A stretch of 64,000 nucleotides of DNA, from assembly GCF_027947575.1 (NCBI RefSeq), contig NZ_CP116256.1:6014001-6078000 (forward strand), in the 5' to 3' direction. Under the pieces are notes generated by a model. That model had not been told where the DNA came from. It worked only from the letters and a program-made list of their open reading frames with translations, and did no database searches. Source of the stretch: Streptomyces rubrogriseus (lineage in GTDB: Bacteria > Actinomycetota > Actinomycetes > Streptomycetales > Streptomycetaceae). How positions within the stretch are numbered: position 1 is the first letter of the stretch; the number at the start of each line of letters is the position of its first letter. The position numbers and the translations under genes were made by a program. This document shows, in pieces, positions 43,378 to 52,063 of this stretch.

Positions 43378-44733
43378 ATGACTGGTACGCCAGAGGAAAC
43401 CCCCACGAACACCTTCACCCCGGGCGGACGGCGCAGGCACCGCCGGGCGAGAGTGAGCCGCATCGGCGCCCGCCGGGCCCTCGTGCTCGCGATGGCCGTG
43501 CCCGTGGCCTCCGCCACGCTGGCCGGAACCTCGGCCTTCGCCGCCGACGACAGCTCCCCGCGACCGCAGGGCATCTCGGTCGACGACCTCGCCGCCGACG
43601 ACGCGCAGTTGGTCAAGAACCTCAACGAGCGCCTCGCCGACGAGCGCCTGGGCAACGATGTCAGCGGCGTCGTGCTCGACGCCGACTCGGACACCGCCCT
43701 GTGGGACCACAACGGCTCCACCGCCCTCATGCCGGCCTCCAACGCCAAGCTCGCCACGGCCACCACGGCCCTGACGCTGCTGGGCGCGAACCACGAGTTC
43801 ACCACCAAGGTCGTGTACGGCGAGGGCACCCTCACCCTCGTCGGCGGCGGTGACCGCACCCTCACGAGCGAGGACGTGGCCGGGCTGGCCAAGACCGCCG
43901 CCGACGGCCTCAAGGCAGCCGGCCGCACCGACGTCCAGGTCCGGGTGGACGACAGCCTGTTCGCCGATCCGAGCCTCGCCGAGGGCTGGAACGAGGGCTA
44001 CTACCCCACCGAGATCGCGCCGGTCCGTTCACTCGTCGTCGACGGCGCCGCCGTCCAGGACACCTCGATCGACGCGGGCAAGGTCTTCGCGAAGCAGCTC
44101 GCGGCGCAGGGCATCACGGTCGACGGCGAGGTGTCCCGCACGACGGCGAAGCAGTCCGACGTCCCGGTGGCCCAGCACAAGTCGGCGCCGCTGTCGGACA
44201 TCGTCAAGAAGATGCTCAAGACCAGCGACAACAACATCGCCGAGACCCTGCTCCGCATGACGGCCGTGGAGCTGGGCAAGCCGGGCACCTTCGAGGCCGG
44301 TACCGCGCTGGTCCGCCAGGTGCTCAGCTCGTACGGCATCTCCCTCGACAACTTCGAGATGCACGACGGCAGCGGCCTCTCCCGCGCCGACCGCATCCCG
44401 GCCGCCACCCTCGCGCAGCTCCTCGACGCGATCACGGAGTCCCCCGCGCTGGGCTCGATCCTGGAGGGCCTGCCGGTCGCCGGCGAGGCCGGTGCCAGCC
44501 TGGGCCCGGAGTGGGGACGCTTCGACGACCCCGACTCCGAGTGCGCCGTCGGCAAGGTGCACGCCAAGACCGGCACGCTCACCGGTGCCATCGCCCTCAG
44601 CGGGGTCACCCGGACCGACGACGGCGACTGGCGGATCTTCTCCTTCATCGAGAACAACTCGACGGCCGACCCGAGCGACATCAAGGACGCGATGGACGGC
44701 CTCGCCGCGACCGTGAACGGCTGCTGGGCCTGA
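43378..44733 (+). CDS. dacB: D-alanyl-D-alanine carboxypeptidase/endopeptidase (PBP4-type)
   Basis: 451 residues. A basic N-terminus (RRRHRRARVSRIGARR) precedes a signal core and a likely AFA cleavage at about residue 55. Active-site motifs are complete: SxxK at S121 (PASNAKLATATT), SxN at S283 (SDNNIAETLLRM) and KTG at K397 (HAKTGTLTG). It trims peptidoglycan stem peptides outside the membrane. A DNA segment of low GC content with several AATTC/TTAATT words precedes the gene, consistent with a promoter. ATG 43378 lies within a weak site. It follows the MoxR operon but is not overlapped with it. Confidence 0.94.
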   Translation: MTGTPEETPTNTFTPGGRRRHRRARVSRIGARRALVLAMAVPVASATLAGTSAFAADDSSPRPQGISVDDLAADDAQLVKNLNERLADERLGNDVSGVVLDADSDTALWDHNGSTALMPASNAKLATATTALTLLGANHEFTTKVVYGEGTLTLVGGGDRTLTSEDVAGLAKTAADGLKAAGRTDVQVRVDDSLFADPSLAEGWNEGYYPTEIAPVRSLVVDGAAVQDTSIDAGKVFAKQLAAQGITVDGEVSRTTAKQSDVPVAQHKSAPLSDIVKKMLKTSDNNIAETLLRMTAVELGKPGTFEAGTALVRQVLSSYGISLDNFEMHDGSGLSRADRIPAATLAQLLDAITESPALGSILEGLPVAGEAGASLGPEWGRFDDPDSECAVGKVHAKTGTLTGAIALSGVTRTDDGDWRIFSFIENNSTADPSDIKDAMDGLAATVNGCWA

Positions 44734-44798
44734 CGCGCCGCACGTGACGGAGCGTGGAGATCCGGTGAAGGCCCCCGAGGGCAGACGGGTGTGCCCCG

Positions 44799-45242
44799 TC
44801 AGTCCGCAGGGACGCCGCACTCGAACCACACGACCTTGCCGGGCTCCCGCTCCGCCACACCCCACTTGTCCGCCAGCTCCGACACCAGCAGCAGCCCGCG
44901 CCCGCCCTCGTCCGGCCCACCGGATTCCAGGGGCACCGCCGGCACACCGTCCCCGCTGTCGTGGACCTCGACACGTACGCCGTCCCCGCGGGGCAGCAGC
45001 CACAGCCGCAGCAGGAAGCCCCGGCCGGGCGGTACGCCGTGCAGCAGGGCGTTGGTCGCCAGTTCGCTGACGCACAGCACCACGTCGTCCGCGCGCCCGC
45101 GCACGCCCCAGTCCGCGAGCGCCTCCCTCGCGAACGCCCGCGCGGCGGGAACGGACCGACGCTCACGGCGGTAGAGGCGCTCACGTGGGGACGGGGGTGG
45201 AGTTTCACTGTTCACGTGACGAGGGTCACGCTCCGTGGTCAT
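44799..45242 (-). CDS. HATPase (anti-sigma-like), WhiJ-type partner
   Basis: 147 residues from ATG 45242; a longer start at 45335 would overlap the divergent regulator. N-box ELATNALLHGVPPG and lid GRGLLLVSELADKWGVAE define the small HATPase family. Its divergent neighbours are an XRE-DUF5753 regulator and a DUF397 protein. This three-member arrangement is a recurrent Streptomyces regulatory module (whiJ/abaA type), with about two dozen copies per genome. The ribosome site is weak for every candidate start. Possible sigma factor target is unknown. Confidence 0.85.
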   Translation of the reverse strand: MTTERDPRHVNSETPPPSPRERLYRRERRSVPAARAFAREALADWGVRGRADDVVLCVSELATNALLHGVPPGRGFLLRLWLLPRGDGVRVEVHDSGDGVPAVPLESGGPDEGGRGLLLVSELADKWGVAEREPGKVVWFECGVPAD

Positions 45243-45327
45243 GATGGGACAGTGCGCATGGCCGTACAGCCGGTCTGTACGGGTGCGCGTTGGTGAACGT
45301 ACGCGCACGGGTGGGGAGTTCGACCTC

Positions 45328-46146
45328 ATGGGCACGACGACACGGAGGAACGCCTCCGCGATGAAGATGGTGGGCGCGCTGCTCGCCCTCTACCGGCAGG
45401 CGGCGGGACACACCCAACGGTCCCTGGGCGAGCGCTTCGTCATCGGCGAGCAGCAGATCGCCTCGATCGAACAGGGCCGCCGACCGCTGAAGCCGGATCT
45501 CGCCGAGCAGCTCGACGAACTCCTCCAGACCAAGGGGGCGTTGTCGACCGCGTTGAGCAAGATGCCGGAGGTGGATCTGGTCCCGTTGTGGGCGGAGGAG
45601 TTCCTGGACCGGGAGCGGGAGGCCATTGCCATCTCCGTCTACGACAATCTGGCCGTACCCGGCCAGCTCCAGACGGAGGGGTACGCGCGAGCGGTCTTCC
45701 GCAGTCGCGTTCCCGTTTACGAGGAGGACGAGATTGAACTGCGGGTGGCGACCCGCATGGACCGCCAAGAGATCCTGCAGCGCAAAGTGCCGCCCACCAC
45801 GAGCTTCGTGATCTGGGAGGCCGCCCTGCGGGACCGACTGGGCGGAAGAGAGGTCTACGCAGAACAGATTCAGAAACTGCGCGCACACGCGGAGATGCCG
45901 GGAATCACGCTCCAAGTACTGCCGCTCGGACGCACCTCGCATGCCGGACTCGACGGGGCGTTCGTCCTGATGGAAACACCCGAGTACCAGCGGCTCGCCT
46001 ACATGGAGACACAGCGTGGCAGCCATCTGATCGCCGACCCCGAAGGGGTGGGGATCCTGACCCAGAAGTATGCGATGCTGCGGACGCAGGCCCTCAACAC
46101 CGAGGAATCAAGGGCCCTGTTGGACCGTCTTCTGGGAGAAGCATGA
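45328..46146 (+). CDS. XRE-type regulator with DUF5753 (WhiJ-like)
   Basis: 272 residues. Helix-turn-helix near 18-60 (LLALYRQAAGHTQRSLGERF with QQIASIEQGRRPLK), then the DUF5753 domain from about 90, with YDNLAVPGQLQTEGYARAV, the typical 'iPGLLQTe-YAra' signature. WhiJ-like regulators control development and antibiotics in Streptomyces. The stop overlaps the ATG of a DUF397 gene (ATGA). GGGGAG precedes ATG 45328. The divergent HATPase completes the module. Confidence 0.92.
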   Translation: MGTTTRRNASAMKMVGALLALYRQAAGHTQRSLGERFVIGEQQIASIEQGRRPLKPDLAEQLDELLQTKGALSTALSKMPEVDLVPLWAEEFLDREREAIAISVYDNLAVPGQLQTEGYARAVFRSRVPVYEEDEIELRVATRMDRQEILQRKVPPTTSFVIWEAALRDRLGGREVYAEQIQKLRAHAEMPGITLQVLPLGRTSHAGLDGAFVLMETPEYQRLAYMETQRGSHLIADPEGVGILTQKYAMLRTQALNTEESRALLDRLLGEA

Positions 46147-46316
46147 GCGACACCGCACTCAAGTGGTTCAAGTCAACCTACAGCGGCAGCGAAGGCGGCC
46201 AGTGCGTCGAGGTCGCCCAAGAACCCACCGCCGTCCACATCCGCGACTCCAAAGCCCCGCAGGGACACGTCACCGTCGGACCAGACGCCTGGGCCGCGTT
46301 CCTCGGGGCCCGGTGA
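46143..46316 (+). CDS. DUF397 small protein
   Basis: 57 residues. The family signature is complete: KWFKSTYSGSEGGQCVEVA near the start, then VHIRDSK and the final AWAAFLGAR. DUF397 proteins are small partners, probably antagonists, of the adjacent XRE-DUF5753 regulators. ATG 46143 overlaps the regulator's stop, which fixes the start. The last 47 bases overlap the 3' end of the convergent carboxylesterase gene. Confidence 0.93.
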   Translation: MSDTALKWFKSTYSGSEGGQCVEVAQEPTAVHIRDSKAPQGHVTVGPDAWAAFLGAR

Positions 46317-47778
46317 CGTCGGCCTTCCACAGGTCGTACTCGGCGTCCAGCGGGCCGTGGGCCGTGTGCGGGGCGCCGTCTCCGAAGACCCGTACGGGAT
46401 GCGCGGTGTCCCACGTCTCCCACCCGGGGTCGCCGGTCTCCACGAACCGCACCCACGCCCCGTGCATCGCGTCGGCCAGCTCCTGCGGCGCCCCCTCCCC
46501 CGCGAGCCTGCGTGCGTCGGGGCCGTCGCCGGAGTCGAAGACGAAGCCCAGCTCCAGGGCGTGGCAGGCGCCGAGGTCGGGCAGGTTGGACGGCCAGGCG
46601 AACTCGTAGACGTGCGAGGAGGCGGGACGCGCGTCGGCCACACGGTGCATCGGGATGCGCAGCAGGTGGTCGGTGACCAGCTGGCCCACGGTCTCGGCGG
46701 TCCCCGCGTCGGGGCGCAGCGCGCGGTAACCGCGGATCACCTCGTTGCCGCAGTGGCAGCGGGCGCGGGCACCCGCGAGGGCCACCGCGCCGAGCCGGTC
46801 GACGCGTTCGACCAGGCCGCCGGGGACCAGCCAGAGCCGGTACTCGTCGCGGGTCCAGCCCAGCATGAGGTCGACGCCGGGTGCCGCGTCGCCGTCGACG
46901 AGCGCCTCCAGGGGGTCGCGGGGCAGCACGTCGCCGTCGACGACGAGGCCGAACCCGGGGCCGCCGAGTACGGGGCTGCTGAAGCGCCCCACCTCGGCCT
47001 GGGCGCGCAGCAGCTGGTCGCGGTCGGCGGCGGCGAAGGCCTCGGCGGTGGCGGGGATCTTCAGCCGGGAGGCCATGCGGCGGACCATGCGCCGTACCTT
47101 GTCGCGGTCGGTGGCCTCGGGCGCGCCGCTCTGGAGCACGGCCCGTCGGAACAGGCCCTGGGCCGCGGGCGCGGCGAGGAGCGCGCCGGTGCTGATGGCG
47201 CCCGCGGACTGCCCGGCGACGGTGACCCGGTCGGGGTCGCCGCCGAAGGCCGCGACGGAGTCCCGCACCCACTGGAGGGCGGCGATCTGGTCGCGCAGGC
47301 CGGCGTTGGCGGGGGCGTCCGGGAACAGTCCGTAGCCCTCCACACCCAGTCGGTAGTTGATCGACACGCAGACCACGCCGTCCCGGGCGAAGGTGCTGCC
47401 GTCGTAGACCGGTACGGCGGAGGATCCCCTGGTCAGCGCGCCGCCGTGCAGCCAGACCAGGACCGGCAGGCGGGCGCCGGGGCCGGGCTCGGGGGTCCAG
47501 ACGTTGAGGTTGAGGCAGTCGTCGCCGGGGATCACCGGGTCGGACAGGTAGCGGGCGAAGGCCTCGGAGTACGGCGGTTTCGGGGCCGTGGGGCCGAAGG
47601 AGCCCGCGTCGCGGACGCCGTCCCAGGGCTCAGGGGGCACGGGCGGGCGGAAGCGGCCCGGTCCGAAGGGGGGCGCCGCGTAGGGGATGCCGCGAAAGAC
47701 CGCGACACCGTGCTCGTACCTGCCGCGTACCGCGCCGTGAACCGTTCCGACCACGGGGTTCGTCTGGCCTGACCGCAT
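46270..47778 (-). CDS. Type-B carboxylesterase
   Basis: 502 residues of the carboxylesterase/lipase alpha/beta-hydrolase family. Nucleophile S191 in VAGQSAGAIS. Oxyanion-hole motif LVWLHGGALTRGSS near residue 106. Family motif DDCLNLNVWTP near residue 89. Catalytic acid and His are expected in the second half; the His is probably in ACHALELGF. No signal peptide, so cytosolic. ATG 47778 lies after an AAGGGCTGG site. Its 3' end overlaps the DUF397 gene. Substrate unknown. Confidence 0.92.
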   Translation of the reverse strand: MRSGQTNPVVGTVHGAVRGRYEHGVAVFRGIPYAAPPFGPGRFRPPVPPEPWDGVRDAGSFGPTAPKPPYSEAFARYLSDPVIPGDDCLNLNVWTPEPGPGARLPVLVWLHGGALTRGSSAVPVYDGSTFARDGVVCVSINYRLGVEGYGLFPDAPANAGLRDQIAALQWVRDSVAAFGGDPDRVTVAGQSAGAISTGALLAAPAAQGLFRRAVLQSGAPEATDRDKVRRMVRRMASRLKIPATAEAFAAADRDQLLRAQAEVGRFSSPVLGGPGFGLVVDGDVLPRDPLEALVDGDAAPGVDLMLGWTRDEYRLWLVPGGLVERVDRLGAVALAGARARCHCGNEVIRGYRALRPDAGTAETVGQLVTDHLLRIPMHRVADARPASSHVYEFAWPSNLPDLGACHALELGFVFDSGDGPDARRLAGEGAPQELADAMHGAWVRFVETGDPGWETWDTAHPVRVFGDGAPHTAHGPLDAEYDLWKADVTGPRGTRPRRLVRR

Positions 47779-47920
47779 GCGCCCACCAGCCCTTCGCCGC
47801 ACTCTCGTACCGCTCAAGGCATAGCGCCGCGCGACCGGGGATCTATTCCGGGAGGCCCCTGTCGCCACGGCTGGGGGACAATGGAGACCACGCACGCGAT
47901 GCGCGACCGAGGAGGCTGCC

Positions 47921-48235
47921 GTGACGGACGCACCCGTAAGGATCGCCGAGGCCGACGGGCAGCACGCGGTGCTGGCCTTCTCCGGGGACCTGGACGCGCC
48001 CGCGCTGGTCGTGCTGGAGGAACTGCTCCTCGACCCGCGGCTGCGGGAGCCGAGGGCCTGGACCCTGGAGATGAGCGGCCTCGACCACATCGACCTGGCC
48101 TGCGCCTACGCGCTGCTGCGGACGGTGACCCGCACGCCGGAGCCGGTCGCCCTCACCGTGCGCGGTGCCCGCCCGGCCGTCCACCGGACACTGCGGCAGG
48201 CCGGTCTGGACACGGTGGCGGCCTTCACGGCGTAA
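47921..48235 (+). CDS. STAS-domain protein lacking the usual phospho-serine
   Basis: 104 residues. STAS fold (anti-anti-sigma type): RIAEADGQHAVLAFSGDLD at the start, LEMSGLDHIDLACAYALLR in the centre. In SpoIIAA-like antagonists the centre reads IDSSG, with a phosphorylated Ser; here it is IDLAC, so no phospho-switch is possible at that place. GTG 47921 follows GAGGAGG. It stands divergent from the carboxylesterase and convergent with a lipoprotein gene. Confidence 0.83.
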   Translation: MTDAPVRIAEADGQHAVLAFSGDLDAPALVVLEELLLDPRLREPRAWTLEMSGLDHIDLACAYALLRTVTRTPEPVALTVRGARPAVHRTLRQAGLDTVAAFTA

Positions 48236-48248
48236 CCGGGCCGCCGGG

Positions 48249-48917
48249 TCAGCCGCCCACGTCCACGTGGTTGTCGGGGGCCCCGTCGCCGAACGGCGGC
48301 AGGTCGCCGCGCTCGACCGGCGTGGCGGGCGCGGGTTCGGCGGAGGGCAGGAGGCGGTCGGTCTCGGCGGCGTCGGGGCGGTGGGCGGCGAGGGCGGCCG
48401 CGCGCAGGACGTCGCGCGGTACGGCGTCCGTCTCGGCGGAGACGCGTACGACGTGCCCCTCCTCGGGCAGCGCGTACTCGTGGCGTCCGGCACCGGTGCG
48501 GTACCAGGCCTTGCCGTCGCGCTCGCAGGTGGTGTGCTCGCCGGACATGTCGCCGACGGGCTGCTCGGGGCAGGTGCCGGCGGTGATCGTGCCCCGGTCG
48601 ACGGCGAGCCGCAGCAGCGCGTTGGTCCCGCCGTCGACCCAGGTGGCGGAGAAGCCGTCGTCGCCGAGGACGCCGACGGACTGCTGGGCGAGGGTGAAAC
48701 CGGGGGCCTCCGTGACGTAGACCAGTTCGGGGGCCACGCCCATCGCCTGGGCTCGGACCCGGAGTTCGCCCGCGCCGGTGTCGGGGGCCGCCGCGGCCGG
48801 GGTGGCCGCCGAGGGGGAACCGGGTGCACCGCCCGCGCCGGCCTTCTCGGAACCACACGCGGTGAGCAGCAGCGGGGTCAGCAGCAGCACCGGCAGGACG
48901 CGCACGTGACGAATCAT
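48249..48917 (-). CDS. Putative lipoprotein
   Basis: 222 residues. Signal peptide RVLPVLLLTPLLLTACGSE with a lipobox LTAC (Cys about 21), so it is lipid-anchored outside the membrane. A Gly/Ala/Pro/Ser-rich linker (22-50) leads to a mostly beta domain with two cysteines (GTCPEQ and TTCERD) likely forming a disulfide. No family recognised. ATG 48917 has no clear ribosome site. Confidence 0.85.
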   Translation of the reverse strand: MIRHVRVLPVLLLTPLLLTACGSEKAGAGGAPGSPSAATPAAAAPDTGAGELRVRAQAMGVAPELVYVTEAPGFTLAQQSVGVLGDDGFSATWVDGGTNALLRLAVDRGTITAGTCPEQPVGDMSGEHTTCERDGKAWYRTGAGRHEYALPEEGHVVRVSAETDAVPRDVLRAAALAAHRPDAAETDRLLPSAEPAPATPVERGDLPPFGDGAPDNHVDVGG

Positions 48918-48957
48918 GCGGCCATCCTGCCGTACAGGTGTTCCACGGGACGTGCTC

Positions 48958-49851
48958 TCAGCCGGCCTCGGCCGCGTCCGGCGCGTCAGGGCCGTCTCCG
49001 AGGACCCGCTCGGCGATGCCCGGCAGCGATTCGGTCAGGACGGCGGGCCGGGGTGGCCGGGTGAGCAGGGAGAGCGTGACCTGGCCCGGTACCGGGGAGG
49101 GCAGGAGCCGGTCTCCCGCCCGGGCCCACCAGCGGGCGGCCAGGAGCGGCACCAGGGCCGGGGTCCGGCGGTGGCGGGCGATGCGTAGCGCGGCCTCGAT
49201 GGTGGGGCCGGGCCGCGGGGCGGCGCCGAGTGCGGAAAGCCTGGCCCGGACCGCCTCGCCGGACAGGTCGATCGTGGAGTACAGCACGGTCCGGCCCGCC
49301 AGCGGCCGCTTCCCCGCGCGCGGGGGAGCCGCCCCCTCGGGCAGGAACAGGACCAGCGGCGAGACTCCGAGGAGGGTGCCCTGCACCCCCCGGGGCAGGT
49401 TGGTCTGGTCGGCGATGGTGATGACGGCGGCGTCCAGCAGACCGTCGTGGACCTGCTGGACCAGCGCCGGCCCGTGGTCGATGCCGGGGTGGACGGTCAC
49501 GCCGGGCAGTTCGGCGTCCAGGGCGGTGAACACGATCGGGGAGAGGGCCTGGATCGTACCCACGGCCAGCGAGGGGGCGTCGGTGGCGGCGAGGACCTGG
49601 TCGGGCAGCGCGTCCAGCTCGGCCAGCAGCCGGGCGGCCCGACGAGCCAGTTCCCGTCCGGCCGGGGTGGGCCGGGCGCCCGTGGTATCGCGCTCGAACA
49701 GGCGGGTCCCCAGCCGGCGTTCCAGGGCCGACAGGCGGCGGGACGCCGAGGGCTGGGTGGTGAGCAGCTCCTTGGCGGCCGCACCGACCGAGCCGTGGCG
49801 GGCGACCGCCTCGGTCAGCGTCAGGTCCTCGACGCTCAGGCGGGGGGTCAT
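48958..49851 (-). CDS. LysR family regulator
   Basis: 297 residues. The winged helix covers about 1-65 (LTLTEAVARHGSVGAAAKEL and QPSASRRLSALERRLGTRLF); the effector domain follows from about 90. It is divergent from an MFS transporter gene with 73 bases between the starts, the classic LysR arrangement in which the regulator controls its neighbour. The ligand is unknown. Confidence 0.92.
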   Translation of the reverse strand: MTPRLSVEDLTLTEAVARHGSVGAAAKELLTTQPSASRRLSALERRLGTRLFERDTTGARPTPAGRELARRAARLLAELDALPDQVLAATDAPSLAVGTIQALSPIVFTALDAELPGVTVHPGIDHGPALVQQVHDGLLDAAVITIADQTNLPRGVQGTLLGVSPLVLFLPEGAAPPRAGKRPLAGRTVLYSTIDLSGEAVRARLSALGAAPRPGPTIEAALRIARHRRTPALVPLLAARWWARAGDRLLPSPVPGQVTLSLLTRPPRPAVLTESLPGIAERVLGDGPDAPDAAEAG

Positions 49852-49924
49852 GCCCGCAGTGTATGAGCGGGGCGCGTCAAGCGCTCCCTACCTGCCGTGA
49901 GGTCGCCCGCGCAGGATCGGGGAC

Positions 49925-51193
49925 ATGCGAAGAGGACCTCTGCTGCTGTTGACCGCGATCACGTTCGTGACCTGGATCGGGACCCGTATGACCGCGGTCG
50001 CCCTGCCCCTGGTCGCGCTGGCCGAGACCGGCGGGGCCTGGGCCACCGGGCTGGTCGGCGGGACGGCCGGGCTGCCGCTGCTGACGGTGGGCTGGTGGGG
50101 CCGGGGGCTGCGTGACCGCCTGACCTCCGGTCGGGCGCTGGCCGGGGTGATGGCCGTGAACGCCGCCGGTCTGGCCGTGGTTCCGGTGGCGGCCCTGGCC
50201 GGGCAGATCGGCGCGGTCACGCTGTGCGCCTCCGGCCTGGTGACCGGGGCGGCGGGCGCGCTGCTGGGACCGGCGGAACGGGCGCTGGTGGCCGACCTCG
50301 CCGACGGGTACGTGGCCCGGGGCGGCAGGGCGGGACCGGCCCGCTGGCTGGCCTGGCAGGATCTCGCGCACCGGGTGTCGATGATCTTCGCGCCGCCCGC
50401 CGGGGCCTGGCTCGTCGTCGCCTGGGGAGTGCGGCCCCTGCTGTGGTGCGAGACCGTCGTCGTCGCGCTGGCGGCCGGGGCGATGCTCGCGGTGCCCGCG
50501 GCCCGGCGGCACGAGCGGGCCCCGTCCGACGGGACGACCGCGGGAGTCTCCGCGCTGGACGTCCTGCGGTCCCGCCCCCAGATCGCCGCGGGGGTGCTCA
50601 TGGCCGGAGTCGGCGGGCTCTGCTGGTTCGGGTTCACTCTGGGCCTGGCCGTGCTCGGCGTCGAGCACGGCCGGCCCGGCGTGCTGATCGCCGCCGGGGT
50701 GAGCGGGTACGGAATCGCCTCCGTGATCGCCTCGCTCCTGGTCCCACTGGTCATCGACCGCCTGCCCCGCCCACCGCTGATGGTGTTCTCCTGGGTCGCG
50801 CTCGGGGCCGCCTTCGTCCTGTTGCCCCGGGCGGCACCGGATGTGGCGGGCGTCTCGGCGCTGGCAGCCGTGGCCGGGGCGGCCACGCCGTGGGGGATCG
50901 CGGCGCTGAACACCCTGATCGGTGAGCAGACCGCCGGGGCCGAACGCAGGGCGGCGTTCACCATGGAGACCGTCCTGCATTCGGGCGGGGCCTCACTGGG
51001 CCTGCTGGTCGGTGGCGTGCTCATCGGGTGGGCCGGGGCCGGGCCGGTCCTCGTGGCGACCGGCTGCGCGCAGATCCTGGCCGGGGCGGCCGGGGCGCTG
51101 TGGCTGCGCGGGGCGGGGTCGGGCCGGGCGGCCGGGGAGGTCCGGTGCCCGGAGACTAAGGCCGCTGGGCGGCGGCGTCCTTCGTCAGTCTGA
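49925..51193 (+). CDS. MFS transporter
   Basis: 422 residues with about 12 membrane helices. The N-terminal half shows the conserved LLLLTAITFVTWIGTRMTAVALP and the loop GRGLRDRLTSGRAL; the C-terminal half has IDRLPRPPLMV between helices. Probably a drug or metabolite exporter, by size and family, controlled by the divergent LysR gene. The last 38 bases overlap the convergent gene at 51156. Confidence 0.9.
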   Translation: MRRGPLLLLTAITFVTWIGTRMTAVALPLVALAETGGAWATGLVGGTAGLPLLTVGWWGRGLRDRLTSGRALAGVMAVNAAGLAVVPVAALAGQIGAVTLCASGLVTGAAGALLGPAERALVADLADGYVARGGRAGPARWLAWQDLAHRVSMIFAPPAGAWLVVAWGVRPLLWCETVVVALAAGAMLAVPAARRHERAPSDGTTAGVSALDVLRSRPQIAAGVLMAGVGGLCWFGFTLGLAVLGVEHGRPGVLIAAGVSGYGIASVIASLLVPLVIDRLPRPPLMVFSWVALGAAFVLLPRAAPDVAGVSALAAVAGAATPWGIAALNTLIGEQTAGAERRAAFTMETVLHSGGASLGLLVGGVLIGWAGAGPVLVATGCAQILAGAAGALWLRGAGSGRAAGEVRCPETKAAGRRRPSSV

Positions 51194-51485
51194 CGGCCTG
51201 GCGCAGGCTGAGGCCGGGGGTTGTCTCGCGCAGGGTCTTGACGGCGCGGACCGAGTCGACGGGGCCCTCGTGACCGGCCGCGGCGAGGCGTTCGTGCACC
51301 CAGCGGGCGAGCAGTGCGGCGTCGGGCTCCGCGGCGGACTGCTCGACCAGGGCGGCGGCGCGCTCCAGTCCGGGCCGTTCCTCCGGCGTCGCCTCGGCGA
51401 GCGCCTGACGGATGCGGTGGGCGACGACGTCCGTGTCGCGCAGGACGAGGACGTTGAGTTCCGGTGGGGCGAGTCGTCCGAACAT
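51156..51485 (-). CDS. Small protein with ribosomal L7/L12 C-terminal-like motif
   Basis: 109 residues. The C-terminus, DSVRAVKTLRETTPGLSLRQAVRLTK, resembles the L7/L12 C-terminal helix region (the 'VIKxVREITGLGLKEAKxLV' pattern). The rest is helical and Ala/Glu-rich. It lacks the L7/L12 N-terminal dimer domain. Functions of these orphan L7/L12-like proteins are not known. ATG 51485 is preferred as upstream residues are not conserved-looking. The gene overlaps the end of the MFS gene on the other strand. Confidence 0.75.
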   Translation of the reverse strand: MFGRLAPPELNVLVLRDTDVVAHRIRQALAEATPEERPGLERAAALVEQSAAEPDAALLARWVHERLAAAGHEGPVDSVRAVKTLRETTPGLSLRQAVRLTKDAAAQRP

Positions 51486-51613
51486 GCGGCCATGATCGGC
51501 CGTGCACCGGGTCGCGTTCAACGGACTTGAGCAGCTTCTGAGGCGGGCGGTGCCGCGTCCGGGTGTCCGTTTCCTTCAAGACCCGGTGCGCGCGCCCTGT
51601 CTACGGTGGCCCC

Positions 51614-52012
51614 ATGACCGCACGATTCAACGCCATCGGCCTCGTCGTCTCCGACATGGCCGCGTCCGTGACCTTCTACCGCCGGCTCGGTTTCGCCTTC
51701 CCCGAGGGCGCCGGGAAGGAGCCGCACGCCGAGGCGGAACTGCCGGGCGGGATCCGGCTGTTGCTCGACACCGAGGAGTCCGTCCGGTCCTTCACGCCCG
51801 GGTGGGAGCCGCCGGCCGGGGGCGGGCGGCACTCGCTCGCCCTGCTGTGCGACACACCAGACGAGGTGGACGCCTTCTACGCGGAGCTGACGGGTGCCGG
51901 GTGCAAGGGCGAGCGCGAGCCCTGGGACGCCCCCTGGGGGCAGCGGTACGCCGTCGTCAACGACCCGGACGGTCACGGCGTCGACCTGTTCGCGCCGCCA
52001 GGGGCTGTCTGA
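51614..52012 (+). CDS. VOC superfamily (glyoxalase/bleomycin-resistance fold) protein
   Basis: 132 residues, one VOC domain made of two beta-alpha-beta-beta-beta modules. FNAIGLVVSDMAASVTFYRRLGF at the start, and YAVVNDPDGHGVDLFAPP at the end. Metal ligand positions are poorly preserved, so a metal-free binding role is possible. The stop codon lies in a long hairpin. Function unknown; candidates include antibiotic binding or isomerase activity. Confidence 0.9.
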   Translation: MTARFNAIGLVVSDMAASVTFYRRLGFAFPEGAGKEPHAEAELPGGIRLLLDTEESVRSFTPGWEPPAGGGRHSLALLCDTPDEVDAFYAELTGAGCKGEREPWDAPWGQRYAVVNDPDGHGVDLFAPPGAV

Positions 52013-52060
52013 CAATTCGCGTCGTCGCCCGAAGGGCGGCAGACGGGAATTGTCAGACAG
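52005..52060. terminator. Long 56-base hairpin between VOC and AraC genes
   Basis: CTGTCTGACAATTC (52005-52018) pairs perfectly with GAATTGTCAGACAG (52047-52060). The inner arms CGTC/GACG and CGCCC/GGGCG around a GAA loop extend it with one bulge and one mismatch. It overlaps the VOC stop codon and ends just before the AraC stop (52064), so it can end both transcripts. It looks like a member of a dispersed repeat family. Confidence 0.85.
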
Positions 52061-52063
52061 TCC

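Noticed and set aside
46270-46316. Overlap of DUF397 and carboxylesterase as a sign of a wrong start or stop
   Set aside because: Both ends are stop codons and both proteins keep family-typical C-termini, so the convergent overlap is real.
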